Shown here piece by piece: positions 1-12,340 of a DNA stretch of 64,000 nucleotides. The position numbers and the translations under genes are program-made. Source of the stretch: Jacaranda mimosifolia (taxonomy: Eukaryota; Streptophyta; Magnoliopsida; Lamiales; Bignoniaceae); the NCBI GenBank assembly GCA_018894105.1, contig CM032121.1, positions 24,893,730 to 24,957,729 of the forward strand. The letters run 5' to 3'. Positions within the stretch are counted from its first letter, which is position 1. The number at the start of each line of letters is the position of its first letter. The notes beneath the pieces are model-generated. The model did not search any database and was not told the DNA's origin. It saw only the letters and a program-made list of their open reading frames with translations.

Positions 1-396
1 CTCAATGGCGGCACGGTAAGTTGGAAGAGTTCCAAACAAGACACCACTGCCGATTCAACCACTGAGGCAGAGTACATTGCAGCTTCAGAAGCTGCGAAGG
101 AAGGTGTTTAGATGAAAAACTTCATCCAAGAGTTGGATATGGTGCCTAGCATTGCTGAGCCAATCATTGTCTTTTGTGACAACAATAGGGCGATAACGCA
201 AGCTATAGAGCTAAGATCTTATCAGCGAGCCAATCACATTTTGAGGGGATGTCATTTGATCCGAGAGATCATTGATCGAGGTGACATCCGAGTGGAAAGG
301 GTTGCATTGGAAGAGAATATAGTAGATCTACTAACTAAACCCCTATCGCAAAAGGTCTTTGAAAGATATCTTGACAAGATGGATCTTAGACCATAG
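1..396 (+). pseudogene. Ty1/copia polyprotein, C-terminal RNase H fragment
   Basis: This is the last part of a copia Pol polyprotein; the rest lies left of the window. Frame 1 is open from base 1 and shows the RNase H motif ADSTTEAEYIAASEAAKEG, then FCDNNRAI, a second block with the conserved acidic residue, and the typical end LLTKPLSQKVFERYLDKMDL. RNase H removes the RNA strand during reverse transcription inside the virus-like particle. The frame is broken by a TAG at 109-111, where copia proteins usually have Trp after the EAAKEG block, so this copy is probably dead. A polypurine tract and an LTR follow directly, confirming that it is the 3' end of an element on the plus strand. Class is certain; the Angela-like assignment rests on the LTR start and is tentative. 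Confidence 0.9.
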
Positions 397-410
397 GGAA
401 TTGGCTTGAG

Positions 411-424
411 GGCAAGTGGGAGAT
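411..424 (+). other. Polypurine tract of copia element
   Basis: The purine-rich stretch GGCAAGTGGGAGAT lies immediately before the LTR start TGTTGG. It is the expected primer site for plus-strand DNA synthesis of the copia element ending here. Confidence 0.75.
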
Positions 425-2659
425 TGTTGGAATAGTGCCTCATGAGCCAATTAGATTGGCATTGTAAACTATTTCACTTGTGATACAATCTTAATTGAAT
501 GATATTCATTAAATAGCCATCTTCATCTTATGCATATCTCTACTTCACTTGCATTTGGTTGAAGCCCATAGATCAGACAAAGACTATGGAACTTGGTCAC
601 GCATTGGGTAGTGATCATGAAATAAATCTTACACGATTGTGATCTTAAATCTTTCAAGTTGTAGGATCTTATGAGACAGGGCATCTAAGATTCGGACAAA
701 CTTGCACTAACGATGCATAAATCCAAAGAGTTGGATATTGCTTCGTTTCATGAGCAATGCCATATGAGATATGGGTGCATATTAGTGGGTGCTTGTTAGG
801 GAAAAGGCATTGAAGGCCTGCCCGGAGAATCCACTAGATAGTCGAGGTAGCAAGTCGATAGTGGTAAGTTCTCCAGTATATGCTAGTGCATATAATTAGT
901 CCTCTGACCTGAGGATCCATGATAACCTTATGTTTAGATCCTCATGCTCTGACTCCTTCTTGGCCATGTAGCGGGTCGTTAAGGTGGAGGTTGAGCAATA
1001 GCTACTTAGACATGGAGGTTTGTGGGATCCAAGATGGGATCTGACTCCTCATCACTGTGAAGGGCGAGCGATCTCCTTTGTATTCTATAATGATTGATCC
1101 AAGAAATTCTTGCACAAGGTAGTATGACAATTTGGAAAAATGAGTTTTCCAAAGATGAGGTCATAAAGAGGAATTGAACATTTGAATAGAAAAACAAAAT
1201 CGAGGCTATTAGGGAGCCGATAAATATCTTGCTCTAGGCCTCTTTCAGGAGATAAGAGATGAAATTACCGTATTTGCATGGTACGCATAGAGGCAGAATT
1301 GTTCTCCAAAAGCATTCATTTTGGCCAATTAGTTGGGCTCCATAGGCTTAGGTTGGACATCGACCATAGAGAATAGGTACTCTTTATTTAATGGAGATTA
1401 ATTAAATTGAGTTGATTAGTTTAAAGGAGTTTAAATGAAGATGAATATAAGATATTTAAAAGTCACTAAGAGTTATGAGCCCATGTCCAATGAATGGTAG
1501 AACCTAATAGGTCACACACAAAAGCCAATAGCATTTCCTAATTAATGAAGGAATTTTTCTAAGTGTTAGAAAATTACTCCTAATGGACTAATTTTGGAGG
1601 TTAGTGAAAATTGAGGTCATTGTTGGCTTGATCAATTTAATTGTTAAATCGATCAACTAATTTAAGGAGTTAAATTAGACCAATAATTAAGGAGTTAATT
1701 ATTTGGAGCCACTTGACCATCAATTGGTCAAGTTAGCTCAAAGAGTTAAGTTAACAATGTCTACCCTAAAGAGTTAAAGCTAATTGAATTAAGAGTAGAG
1801 TTAAAGGTTAATTAATTAAATTAAAGTGTTCAATTTAATTAATAAAAATAATCAATTTTGGAGGAAAAGTTCAAATGAAAGGTTCATTTGGTGTGGCATT
1901 TTAATTAATTTGAAATGAGATTCCAAATGAAATTAAAATGCACACAAAATTAAAATTCAAATCTTGCCAACTAGGCAAGCTAGTTGGCAGTCACCCTTGA
2001 GGAAGGTGTGATTCCACCTTGGCATCACACCATCCTCACTCTATATATAGATATAGAGGAGAGAGAGCTGGCAACTTGCTCATTTTGTGAAGAATTAGAT
2101 TTTCTCACATTTTCCCTCCTCTTTCAAGTGTTGTCTCATGTGTTGAAGCTTCACTACTCTTCTTCTCCCACCTCCAAATCAAAGCCTTCATCTCTGCAAT
2201 TCTCTTCTTTATTCTCCAGCTAATATTAAGGAGAATAGAATCTAGCATTGGTGTGTGGATCATAACGTCATAAGCAAGACAATAGGATTGCTAGCCTTTG
2301 GAGATCCACTGCCAGGGCAATAAATTTGGTGAATATTTTCAGGAGCTTCCCTTCATCTTTTTGAGCTGAATTTTTTATAGTAGCTTCATCAAGGAGTTGA
2401 GAAAGTGCTGTAAAATTTTCAAAAATTTTGGAGGAGATTGGATCGAGCAAAAGTTGTTAACTCTCTACTATGCCACTAGGAGACAGATTCAAGTTGTTGA
2501 GTTGATCTTCCTCACTTCCTTGGATTTCAACAAATCAAAGTAATTCTCTATGTAAATCTAAATCATCAGCATGTTTAGATCCTTGTTATCATGTGTAGCC
2601 TAGTTAATTTTCATTTTCAAAGTGTTAATTATTGGATTCTAGCGCTACATGTGACTTCA
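425..2659 (+). repeat. Copia 3' LTR, 2.2 kb (family A)
   Basis: The LTR starts TGTTGGAATAGTGCC directly after the polypurine tract and ends near GTGACTTCA. The same sequence recurs at 3099, 58115 and 60132 (plus) and at 49997-52146 (minus), which defines the family. A TATA-like stretch (TATATATAGATATAGAGG, about 2042-2059) sits before a leader in each copy and is the likely promoter. The short ORF at 1984-2223 falls inside the LTR and is not a gene. The start (TGTTGG) resembles Angela-lineage copia LTRs; that lineage call is from memory of the family. Confidence 0.85.
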
Positions 2660-3087
2660 TAGTGGGGGTTTAAGATCGCCGCTAAAATTTTGAAAAATAA
2701 CACGTTTTTATTAATAGTGGGGGGTTTTACACGTTTTTATTAATAGTGGGGGTTTAAAACCCCCCACTAAAATTACATAAATAAATACTTTTCAATTATA
2801 TCGAAGGTTTAAAACCGCCACTAAAACTCTGAAAAGTAACACATATCATTAATTGTGGGGGTTTAGAAATCCCGCTAAAAGTATATAAAATAACATTTTT
2901 TAATTCGAGCAGGGGTTTTAAACCCTAGTAAATTAAAAACAAACTACTGCAAATTCACTTAATTACTAGCGGGAGTTGTAATGGCAGTTGCTTGAAAACC
3001 CCCACTAAGATGCAAGACACATAACTGTGGGGGTTTGAGAAACCCACGATAAAGGAATTAGCAGGGGTTAATTTTTTTGTAGTGTTG
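2660..3087. mobile_element. Terminal part of a CACTA element with subterminal repeats
   Basis: The block is built of about eight short units with alternating GTGGGGGTTT and AACCCCCACTA motifs, which lets neighbouring units pair as inverted repeats. It ends TTTTTTTGTAGTG, the reverse of a CACTACAAAAAAA terminus. Subterminal repeat arrays next to a CACTA end are typical of the En/Spm superfamily. The opposite terminus is absent: on the left the block is cut by the copia LTR end at 2659, suggesting that the copia element inserted into the CACTA element. Confidence 0.65.
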
Positions 3088-3098
3088 TCCACATCACA

Positions 3099-5333
3099 AT
3101 TTGGAATAGTTCCCTACAGCCAATAAGATTGGCATGTAAACTATTTCACTTGTGAGATAATTTTGATTGAATGATATTCACATTAAATGACAATCTTCAT
3201 CTTATGCTTATTTTACTTCACTAGCATTTGGTTAAAGCCCTTAGATCACACATGACTAGGATTTGATCACACACTGGGTGGTGATCATGAAATAAGTCTT
3301 ACACGGTTATGATCTTAAAATATTTCAAGTCATAGAATCTTATAAGGCAAGACATCTAAGATTCGAATAGACTTGCACTAACGATGCATAAATTCAAGGA
3401 GTTGGATATTGCTTTGTTTCATAAGCAATATGCATTAGACATGAGTGCATGTTAGTGGGTGCTTGTCAGAGAACAAGTTCATTGAAGGCCTACCCAGAGA
3501 ATCTACTAGATAGCCGAAGTGGCAAGTCAATAGTGGCATGTTCTCCAGCTTATGCTAGTGCATATAATTAATCCTTAGACCTGAGGATCCATGGTAACTT
3601 TATGTTTAAGTCTTCATACTTTGACTTTTCCTTAACCACTTAGCAGGTCATCCGGTTTAAGATTGGGTGTGAGTTACTTAAAAATAGAGGTTTGTGAGAT
3701 CTAAGATGGGATTCGTCTCCTCATCGTTGAGAAGGGCGGCATCTCCTATGTATTCTATTATGATCGATTCCAAGGAGTCCTTACACAAGGCAGTATGATA
3801 ATTTGGAAAAGAAGTTTTCCAAAGATAAGGTCATAAATCAGAATCGAACATTGAGATTAGAAATATAGTTACTAAGGCTATTAGGGAGCCAACAAATATC
3901 TTGCCCTAGGCCTCTTTCAGGAGATAGGAGACGGAATGACCATATTTGCATAGTAAGCATAGAGCTAGAATGGTTCGCCAAGAGCATATTCATTTCGACA
4001 AATTAGTTAGGCTTCATGGGCTTGAGGCTAGACATCGATCTTGGAGATTGGGTACTTTTCAATTAATAGAGATTAATTGAATGAGTTAGTAGTTTAAGGA
4101 GTTTAAACTAATGTGAATATTTCAATATTCAAAATATCACAATGTTGTGAGCCCATGTCCTATGAGTGGAAGAACCTAATGGGTCATACACAAAAGTCTA
4201 AAGAAAGTTCTATTTGATTGAAGGAATTTCTAAGAGTTATAAAATTCGGTATGGCCGTTTTTGTGGAGAAAAATCGGTTGGCTAATTTTTACTTATTTTG
4301 ACTTGATTGATTTAATTGTTAAATTGATCAAAATAATTTAAGGAGTTAAATTAGACCAATTGAATTAAAGATGTAATTTAATAGGTACCATATGACAATT
4401 GATTAGTCAAGTTAACTTAAGGAGTTAAGTTGACATCTTCTAGCTTGAAAAGTTAAGTTAGACGACTTAAGGAGTTAAGTTAAGACCAATTAATTAAATT
4501 AAGGGGTTAATTTAATTAATGTGAGGATTTCATTTTGGAGGAAAATTCAAATGAAGAGTTCATTTGAGGTGCATTTAAAATTAATTTGGATGACATTTCA
4601 TGAGATGAAATGAAGATTCCAAATTAAATTCAAATGTGAGTGAAAATCATATTTCCCATGTAAGTGGCTTGCTTAGTTGGCAAACCACCTCATGGAGGGT
4701 GTGATGCCAACTTGCATCACACCTCCAACTTTATAAATAGAGGAGGTGGCCGGCCACTTGATTAATTAATGCTAAGATTCCATTTTTCCCTCCAAAAAGT
4801 GTGATCCACTCATGTGTTGAAGTTTCACACATTTCTCACCTTCCTCTCCACAATTTAGGCCTTCTCTTTTTTTCTTCCTCTAGTGATCTAGCTAATTAGT
4901 GAAAGATTGGAGCTTGTATTGGGTGTGTGGATCATAACATTAGAGGCTTCACGATTGGGAAGCTTTGCTCTTGAAGATCCACTACGGTATAGAAAGACTG
5001 GAGGCTGTTTTGGAGGCCTTGCTGATTTTGTTTTTGTTGAAATTTTTACTAGAGATCCTCAAAGGTGTTGAGGTGTTGCTGTCTAAAATTTCAGCTCAAT
5101 TGGAGGTGATTTGCTCGGGTAGTTGTTGCCGGTTCTCTACTATGCTAGGATTGACAGTTTTGAAGTGTTCACTCTTGTCATCCATTTCTACCTAGGATTT
5201 AAGCGATCAAGGTATTTTTCTGCAACTAAATCTATCTTAATGGCATGATTAGATCCTTGGATGAAGTGTAGTCAAGTTTTTATTTAGCTATTTTTGCTTT
5301 ATAACTTGCATCTTTTTGCTACACTTTACTTCA
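3099..5333 (+). repeat. Copia LTR, family A, second copy
   Basis: It is homologous along its length to 425-2659 and has the same length by my boundaries. The start is degenerate (ATTTGGAATAG instead of TGTTGGAATAG), and it ends CTACACTTTACTTCA. A TATAAATAG box lies near 4732. No polypurine tract or Pol sequence precedes it and no primer-binding site follows, so it looks like an old solo or truncated LTR. The ORF at 4965-5195 lies inside it and starts from a non-ATG codon; I do not regard it as a gene. Confidence 0.75.
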
Positions 5334-6640
5334 TTACATTTATTAAGAGGGGCGGCTGATCTACTAGCCTCCGAGGCTTCCAAGTCAAAAACTTCGATTA
5401 TCATGAGACACTTCTCAAGCCCAAATCTCAGGCTACTTGATTGTCGCAGTGCCCTCTATTAGGCTTGGAAGTGATGTCTCATGATGTGGATAGCATGTTA
5501 ACCCCACAGCCCTGATAGCGGATCATTGGCATTGATAGTTTGGTCAACAACACAATACTCGACTTGGCAAGGATTCAGGATATAAAGGACATGGCCCAAA
5601 CCATTTGATCTCTTTGACTAGTTCTACCCGTCTTAGTCTAGTTAACCTTGGAGGCATTGGGAGCCAGAGTTAGCTATTTGGAGTTGACTCCAACCTCAGG
5701 AATATCTAAAATCTAAGTGATATGAGACGACGGCATTGAACGTTTGCCATGCGCCTAGCACACTTTCTCTTTCCTTAGCAATAATGACAAACTACGGCGC
5801 GTGCGTTCCTTCCACACTAAAGTTATCTGGCCATCTTTTCCCAACAGGGTGGTAATGCGCATCCTTTGTTTGGTAAAGGCAGACACTTGTCCACTCTGCT
5901 GGGAAAAAACCCAATCTAACCCTACATTATGGAGACTGATTTTGTCATTGGTGGGGGTCCTAAGGTAAATTCAACCTGAAAGTATACTACAAGTACCTCA
6001 ACCCAGCTTTTGCTTCAGATACAAACCCTTATCCTCTACTTACTCCCAGGTACCTTACCTCCTTTTCTCCATCCGGATATTGACTTAAGTATTGGAGGGC
6101 CTTACCCAAAAGCCACCTTGACAAGCTTAACAAGCTCATATTGGTTGCAGGCGCAAGCTAGGTTTTGACCTCCATTGTTAGCTTTCTACATAGTTCCAAC
6201 ATTTACTTCTTCCCAAAACCCGCATAACAAAAAATTTGTTCCATCAGATTTTCCACAGATGGGGCCAAAATATACTTGCTAGAACAAGTTTATGAGGGTC
6301 TTCTTGAAATTTCACAATGGATACATCAAAAGGGGGTTTACTTTTAAGACATTCTCACTTGTTGGAGATTTTTGTAGATTTATCAGTATATCTTTTTGAG
6401 CCATAGATGGCTCTATTTATATAGGTGAGGGTCTAAACCCATCAGGATTATGAGTCCATTAAGTTTTTTAGATTAATTTAGTGCATGACGATATATAATA
6501 TTATGATGCCTTAATTTATCAAATTGTTCTTAGAATATTTTTTGGCCACATCGGATTTATTGATTGGTTTTCCTTCTCTTTCTGTGTATTTGGGTGTGTG
6601 TTGGCAGGGGGATATCCTGGTCAAGGTTGATACACAGCTA
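5334..6640 (-). mobile_element. Decayed gypsy-type element, leader and 5' LTR
   Basis: On the minus strand the sequence TGGCCCCATCTGTGGAA (6251-6267) resembles the Tat-lineage primer-binding site, which appears intact at 26535-26550 as TGGCGCCATCTGTGGG. Just upstream on the minus strand, at 6414-6423, is the TATA box TATATAAATA expected in an LTR. The 5334-6250 part would then be leader or gag sequence, but every frame is interrupted and I could not confirm a domain. The outer LTR boundary (about 6640) is a guess. Confidence 0.45.
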
Positions 6641-7877
6641 AAGAAAACCCAAGCTCTAATGTCCATATCTGATGCAAATAATCAGATGAGAGACTTAATT
6701 TAGAAGAATTTTTAACCTCAGATAACATATGTTTTCTCCGTCAGGTTTGATAATTTTAATGGGGAGGGCCTTTGTTTATTTGAAAATGGAATCTAATGTT
6801 CATTTCGTGGCAGACACATCAAAACACCTCAACTCAATAGACTACTGGAAACTAGCTTCCATGTGGTAGGTGAAAGATGAAGATCATTACCAAAAAAAAG
6901 AAAATGAAGGAAGACTTGGAAAGGGGTCGGGCCGTTTATGGAATGTATTAGCTAATAGCTATTTTATTTAAGTTAGGAAGATTTTATCTAGATCAGATTC
7001 CTCCAGCGCCCAATATTGATTGAAATTTCCGGAAACCATCTCTTAATTATTAAGTAGCAGTTATGGAGTTAAAAAGTACAATGGCCCCCTCAATAATGGA
7101 ATTCAGATTCCCTTTCGGCCGTAGCTTTTCCTTGTCAAATTCGGCTTATAAAAAGTTAACAGTGTTTCAGGAGTGAACCTGACCAGCCAGAGCTGCGAAT
7201 ACCCTTTTGTCAAATAACAGAATGGAAGCCTTTAAAAGTCCCTGTGCGGCAATTGACGGCTTAAGTCTAACTATGTATTGGAAAAGTAGATTTCAAGCTC
7301 AGTACATGTTGGCTGTTGAGCGCCAGCAAGTTTCTTGATTGGCTTCTGACGTGATATTTCATTATATTAATTCATGGAGGTGATTTTTACAAGAATAGGT
7401 CAAGTCCCAAATTTATGGATTAGCATTATTAGCTAAATATTAAATAGATGTGTGTCTTGTTGGGTTTGCTTCTGAGGGAAATAAATATAAATTACAAGAC
7501 ATTAGCCGATGATGTTGAGTCTTATCTGCATGTGAGTCATGTGGGACAATGCTGTACTCTCGGGATTCCCCGAAGATATTTTGTTAAACTAAGTCCAGAC
7601 AATCTCGTCTATGGAACTCAATCTGGCCACATACTTAGTATCTACCTGTTTTTGCAAATACAATAAAGATAAAATGAAGTTGGACAAATTTAGACTTCAG
7701 TACCAAGCATAAACACCAAGTCAGAAAGACAGAATCCCATTATAGTTAAAATCAGAAATAAAAATTTTAAAATTAAATCCCATACAATCAACTTTCACAG
7801 AATCAGTTGATAAGAAGCAGTCTAAAAACAATTTGTCGGACCGACTCTGGATAAATTATTATGATTATGATTATTAT
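6641..7877. other. Intergenic, no recognised gene
   Basis: I see no conserved domain here. A 72-codon frame at 7448-7666 has no recognisable motif. The last 150-200 bases probably include the 3' untranslated region of the minus-strand gene that ends at 7878. Confidence 0.4.
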
Positions 7878-8498
7878 TCAAGTCATATTGAGGCTCAAGG
7901 CCTGGAAAAGCCAACGGGGACTGTTTAATCTATCTTGATTCGATACAGGCATCTCCAGGCCCCATTTCTGCTGGCTCAACAATTCCTCTCTCGTTGTACT
8001 TCTTGTTCCGTTTATATGGCTTGATCCAGTGGAGGAAGAAGAAAAGCTCGGCCCGGAATCTGATTGAAGGGCAGGTTCAGCAGCTTTAATTTTCCTTTGA
8101 CAATAGCTTCTTGGGCCTAATGTCAGCTCAAGGTCACTCTGTTCATCTTCAACTTCAGAATTATCCCTACATTTGCGAACTGATTCTGGAATTACATTAA
8201 ACTCTTCAGCGGGCCTTCCCAGGTCAAGACATTGCCGGGCCTCCGGCCCATAATTTCGTGCGTTTCTGGCAATTTCTTTCATTAGCATCTTCTGGATTTG
8301 ATAAAGGCGATGGAGCTCGTAAACCTGCAGAAGAAGATTCATAATTTCAAGACAATATTGCAAATGCTTGCAGAAGTAATTAGCAGAGGTTGGAAGAACG
8401 AAGATAATTAATTCTACCTGCTCTCGAAATGTTTCCTCGTGCTTTAACATAGCCATTTTCATGTATTCCCTGTCGTAATGATTCAGGAGCTTCTCCAT
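7878..8498 (-). CDS. Small plant protein with DUF863-like N-terminal block
   Basis: This is the only credible host gene in the window. Two exons are inferred: 8418-8498 (27 codons) and 7878-8324, separated by a 93-bp intron with donor CAG/GTAGAA and acceptor CTGCAG/GTTTAC. The intron is a multiple of three without stops, so the unspliced frame also reads through (206 codons). The spliced product is about 175 residues. It starts LNHYDREYMKMAMLKHEETF and, across the junction, continues VYELHRLYQIQKMLMKEI; this block is shared with plant DUF863 proteins of unknown function. A motif DLELTLG near the middle resembles an LxLxL (EAR-type) repression motif, which is an inference. The rest is Ser-rich and low complexity. 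The start is chosen because an in-frame TAA lies 12 bases upstream of the ATG. Confidence 0.75.
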   Translation of the reverse strand: MEKLLNHYDREYMKMAMLKHEETFREQVELIIFVLPTSANYFCKHLQYCLEIMNLLLQVYELHRLYQIQKMLMKEIARNARNYGPEARQCLDLGRPAEEFNVIPESVRKCRDNSEVEDEQSDLELTLGPRSYCQRKIKAAEPALQSDSGPSFSSSSTGSSHINGTRSTTREELLSQQKWGLEMPVSNQDRLNSPRWLFQALSLNMT

Positions 8499-8656
8499 TC
8501 CAGCAAATTAAGCAACCAAGAAAATCATACAAGCTAATTTTAAGGTTTAATTTTATACTGTTGGAACAATATTTGATTAGTATTCCTCTTACATATATAT
8601 AAATATAAATATATATGCCTTGCGTTGATCACCTGTAGGAAGGAAAATGGCAGAAA

Positions 8657-8842
8657 TTAAAAAAGAAAATTAATTGTGAATTGAAGAAAAAAGTAGTACC
8701 ACACAATAAAGACTGCCATGAAAGTATGATGCCAGTAAGGCCATGGATGTGAAAACCCACATGTTTTTTCTTTGACAGAGTTATCATAATGTTTTGGGCC
8801 ATGATGATAATTATTCCGCAAACCAAAAATATCTATCAGCAT
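8657..8842 (-). CDS. Candidate 5' exon or upstream ORF of the DUF863-like gene
   Basis: An ATG-started minus-strand frame reads MLIDIFGLRNNYHHGPKHYD and continues with KEKTCGFSHPWPYWHH, then becomes hydrophobic and low complexity. The Pro, His and Trp-rich first 40 residues look like real coding sequence, not chance. A possible donor (GTACTA) follows about 48 codons in, and an acceptor (CTACAG) lies near 8636. It cannot join the downstream ATG in frame through the intervening sequence without splicing inside the MEK codons. It may therefore be an alternative first exon or an upstream peptide in the 5' leader. Confidence 0.4.
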   Translation of the reverse strand: MLIDIFGLRNNYHHGPKHYDNSVKEKTCGFSHPWPYWHHTFMAVFIVWYYFFLQFTINFLF

Positions 8843-9449
8843 GGCTTGACATCGTTTTCAGAAGCACAGTGATTTTTAAAAGTACTTGCTGACTCGGATA
8901 TTTCCATTGATTCTAAACTCTGTTCATCCTCCTCCCTCCACACTCCACACATTCTAATACAGCTGCTTCATAGTAACCAACTATTTTAGATATTTCGTAT
9001 AGGTAAACAAACAGAGCCTGTTTATCGATCATTTACTTTTCTGCCTTTTCGGTTTTACCATATATACATATAATTAGTGAGAAATTTCAACTCGGTTCGA
9101 GTTTAGATTCAATCGCTTGTCAGTTGTCACGAAGCAAACGCATGGACCAAACAAAAAATTAAATGTAGTATATAACACTTATTATATGATTAATTAAACT
9201 CCATACTATTAAATTTGAACAATAATTTTCCAATATAAATACTACTACTTATTTTAGCATTTTTGCGAGTTCTCAGTTATTTAGCAATAATATATGCAAT
9301 GAAACAATCATCCTTGTTTGGTGTACTATTTTGAGGGTTGTCAATACTCCATCAATTTTTGGGTTCATGAATTCAACCAAACCTTTCTTCTTTGAAATGA
9401 AAATGAAATTGGAATCAACATCCATCTTTTCTCTCTCCCTCAAAAACTG
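8843..9449. other. Putative promoter region / intergenic
   Basis: AT-rich DNA upstream of the minus-strand host gene. I cannot fix a transcription start or a specific element, and nothing coding is visible. Confidence 0.35.
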
Positions 9450-9904
9450 CAGGCTTGTTTGGTTGCTAATTTATAATACATTTTCTAATTCCTAAAATAT
9501 AAATAAACAAACAAAAAATGCATATTCCCCAACCCCACTTCTAAAATACAAATTCAATTCCCAAAATACCCTTACTTTTCATACCCCAAATACATTCCTC
9601 AACGTTATGCTACTTGTCTTACAAATATATACACATATAATCAATCATTCAATCTATATACACATATATAAAATAACTTTAAAATATTCATTTCATTTTC
9701 ACCCCACCAACCCAACAAAAAAGTTATTGATTTAACATCTTGTCTCTTCTCAAAACACAACCAAACAAATAATTTTCTCCCAAAACATTCTCTACTGTAA
9801 TCTAAAATACAAACAAATAATCATCACACTACCCAACCTCACTTTCCAAAAATAATTTTGCCAAAATTTTGCAAAATTCTCTCGTCTGCAGCCAAACAGG
9901 CCCT
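9450..9904. mobile_element. MITE with TIR containing TGTTTGG
   Basis: The left end AGGCTTGTTTGGTTGC and the right end GCAGCCAAACAGGCCCT are inverted copies, about 455 bp apart. The interior is AT-rich without coding capacity. CTGC is found on both outer sides, but I cannot decide between hAT and PIF/Harbinger type from that. Confidence 0.55.
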
Positions 9905-12340
9905 GCTTCATTGGGAAAACTCAACAAGAATCAGTTCTTTAAAATTATATAATTAATTGAAAGAAAAAAGAAAAAAAGAAAAAGGAAAAATAGCTGATGT
10001 AAAGGGCCTGATAGCAGCCTAGCTCGCGAGTTTAATGAACAAAAATCGAAGAGTTTCACTTTCTAAAATCATGTAAAAACATAAATTTTGATTACTTCTT
10101 ACAGGAAGATCGATGCTTGTGTGGTTTTAATGATCATCCGAGCCTTAATTAGTACCAACGGGAGGAAAATATTTAAAGCATCCGCGGACAAAATTGAGAA
10201 ACACCACAACCACCACACGATTTGATTGACTCATCTAACATAATTAAGGAAACAGTACTTTTTTTTACCTAAAAAACTCCATGACTTGTGCACACCGCTC
10301 ATTCAGACTTGACTTTCAGCAACCTTTCCTTCACAATTATTCCTTCCTGGTATTCACTGCCGCTACATATACATATATATATATATATATGATGTAAGAA
10401 TTGAACACAAAGAAAGAGGCTGATGAGGAATTTAAGAGTCTTTTCCTTTTTTTTTTTTTTTCTCTCTCTATACACACAGAAATCAAAGCAATTGTCTGTT
10501 GCTTATGGGGTGTTTGATAAGAATGATGAAGGGCATGCCAAACAACTCCCAGTGCCTTAGCCAATGTTGTTCAAGCTTTGTGAAGGAGATGCCCAAGACA
10601 TGTCCAGCACTGCAGCTATATATATATATATATATTATATCTATAGTACTATTGTATAATAATATTAGTTTCATCACAATCCTAGTATTATATGTATTTT
10701 CGTAGCTGTGGATCACAAGGGCCCCTTCGGACAAATGATTAATATAACACCCTAACCTAGCCCAGCCTGCCAAAGTGAACCACATGCACCCAAGAATTCT
10801 GTGGTGCCCTATAATGTACAAACAGTTGTCTTATGATCAGATTAGACTGCATATACTAATTGTATGTATACCTGTATAGAACAGATGAATGGGAAAGAAA
10901 ACATTGTACGTATAGACATATATTAATACGGGGAAGACACCACTAACGTATCACCACGTGGCCCACCGACAATTGGATCTTGACCGTACCTTAGGAAGGG
11001 TACCCCTTGGAAATTTGGAGGAGTACCAAGTGCAGAATTATAACATCATCTTGGTGATACATCATTGTAAAGCTTGAATTATTGTACAAGCATGAAGATA
11101 CGAAAATAAAGTTTGGGGTTTGGTTTTGCTTTGCCAATCAAAAGGCCATCTTTCCGTCTGACTTAAAATTAAAAGTCTTCATTTCCCCAATTTTTAGATT
11201 TATGAGAATAATTGTCCTTGAATTATGTACAAAATGTGATTAGAATTAATCAGACGATCCTCCTTTTGAGATTGACATCTTGTTCTAATTAATCTTGCTG
11301 CAATACGATATGGAAACATTAACAATTTTCTGTATTAAATGGCAATTATGGTCGCACATGCCTCCATGACAAATGCTCCATCTAAATTGCTTTTGCTCCA
11401 ACATTTTTATTTGATGCAAGCACAAATAGATTATTGAATGATATTTTCAAGGGAGATCGAAGAAACAGTTAAATTTATTGATAAAATGGGGTAAAGTATC
11501 TAATATAGCTTACGCATCACCTATGCGAAATCTATTTTCTTTTGGATAGATTTTAAAATTATAAATAAATAAATCTCGATTATAGTATTCTTCATATATA
11601 ACTAAATTCAAATTTAATCTATTCCTACATCTATTATTTGTATTATGTATACATTATTATATTATATATGTAGAAAAATGTATGTATATTACATACGAGA
11701 GTCACAATTTACATTATATATGGTTAATATAGCATTTTTACAAATTAAAGTAAGAATGTCAAATTAACAAATAATTTATACTTTGAACATAATGTAAAAA
11801 TTAAAAAAGAAAAATCTGTGAGACTTTAATTTCTTAGAAATAAAAACATGAATATGTTTAAATTAGCTAATAGTTAATATATATATATATATATATATAT
11901 TTGATACTATATTTTAAAAGAAAAAAAAAAGATAAGATTTAATAGATCCAATCCATGAGGTCTTCGTCTGGGCAGATGAAATCTTGAGATTATAAAATTT
12001 GTTTCCACGTGCAAGTCTTAGTTTTACTTACAAAAACACCCTAAATCCTATTCGTTGTCATTTGTAAGAACTACAGGAACATAACAACATAGGCCAGATT
12101 CATTAACTATGTTCCCTATGCTCTTTTTTTCCGTTTTTATTAGGCTAAAATTTCTATATTCAAATAAATGAAGCTACGGTTTCATACTTTTTTTTATTTT
12201 TTTTAATATTAAGGAGGATCATCCCAAACTTATTTGAGTAGTCTCTACGGCCTCAAACTCACCCATCTAGAATTAGAATTAGTACAATCGAAATTACTTT
12301 GATTGGCATCGCCCTCGTTAGGATCACAAGCTCAACCCAA
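9905..12340. other. Intergenic with AT microsatellites
   Basis: No gene is recognised. Simple TA repeats occur at about 10374-10391, 10617-10634 and 11877-11901, and a T-run with CT repeats at 10448-10469. A weak imperfect hairpin around 10515-10605 is treated under findings. Confidence 0.4.

Noticed and set aside
7448..7666. 72-codon ORF with gene-like appearance
   Set aside because: No motif, no partner exon and no homologue I can recall; more likely 3' flanking DNA of the host gene.
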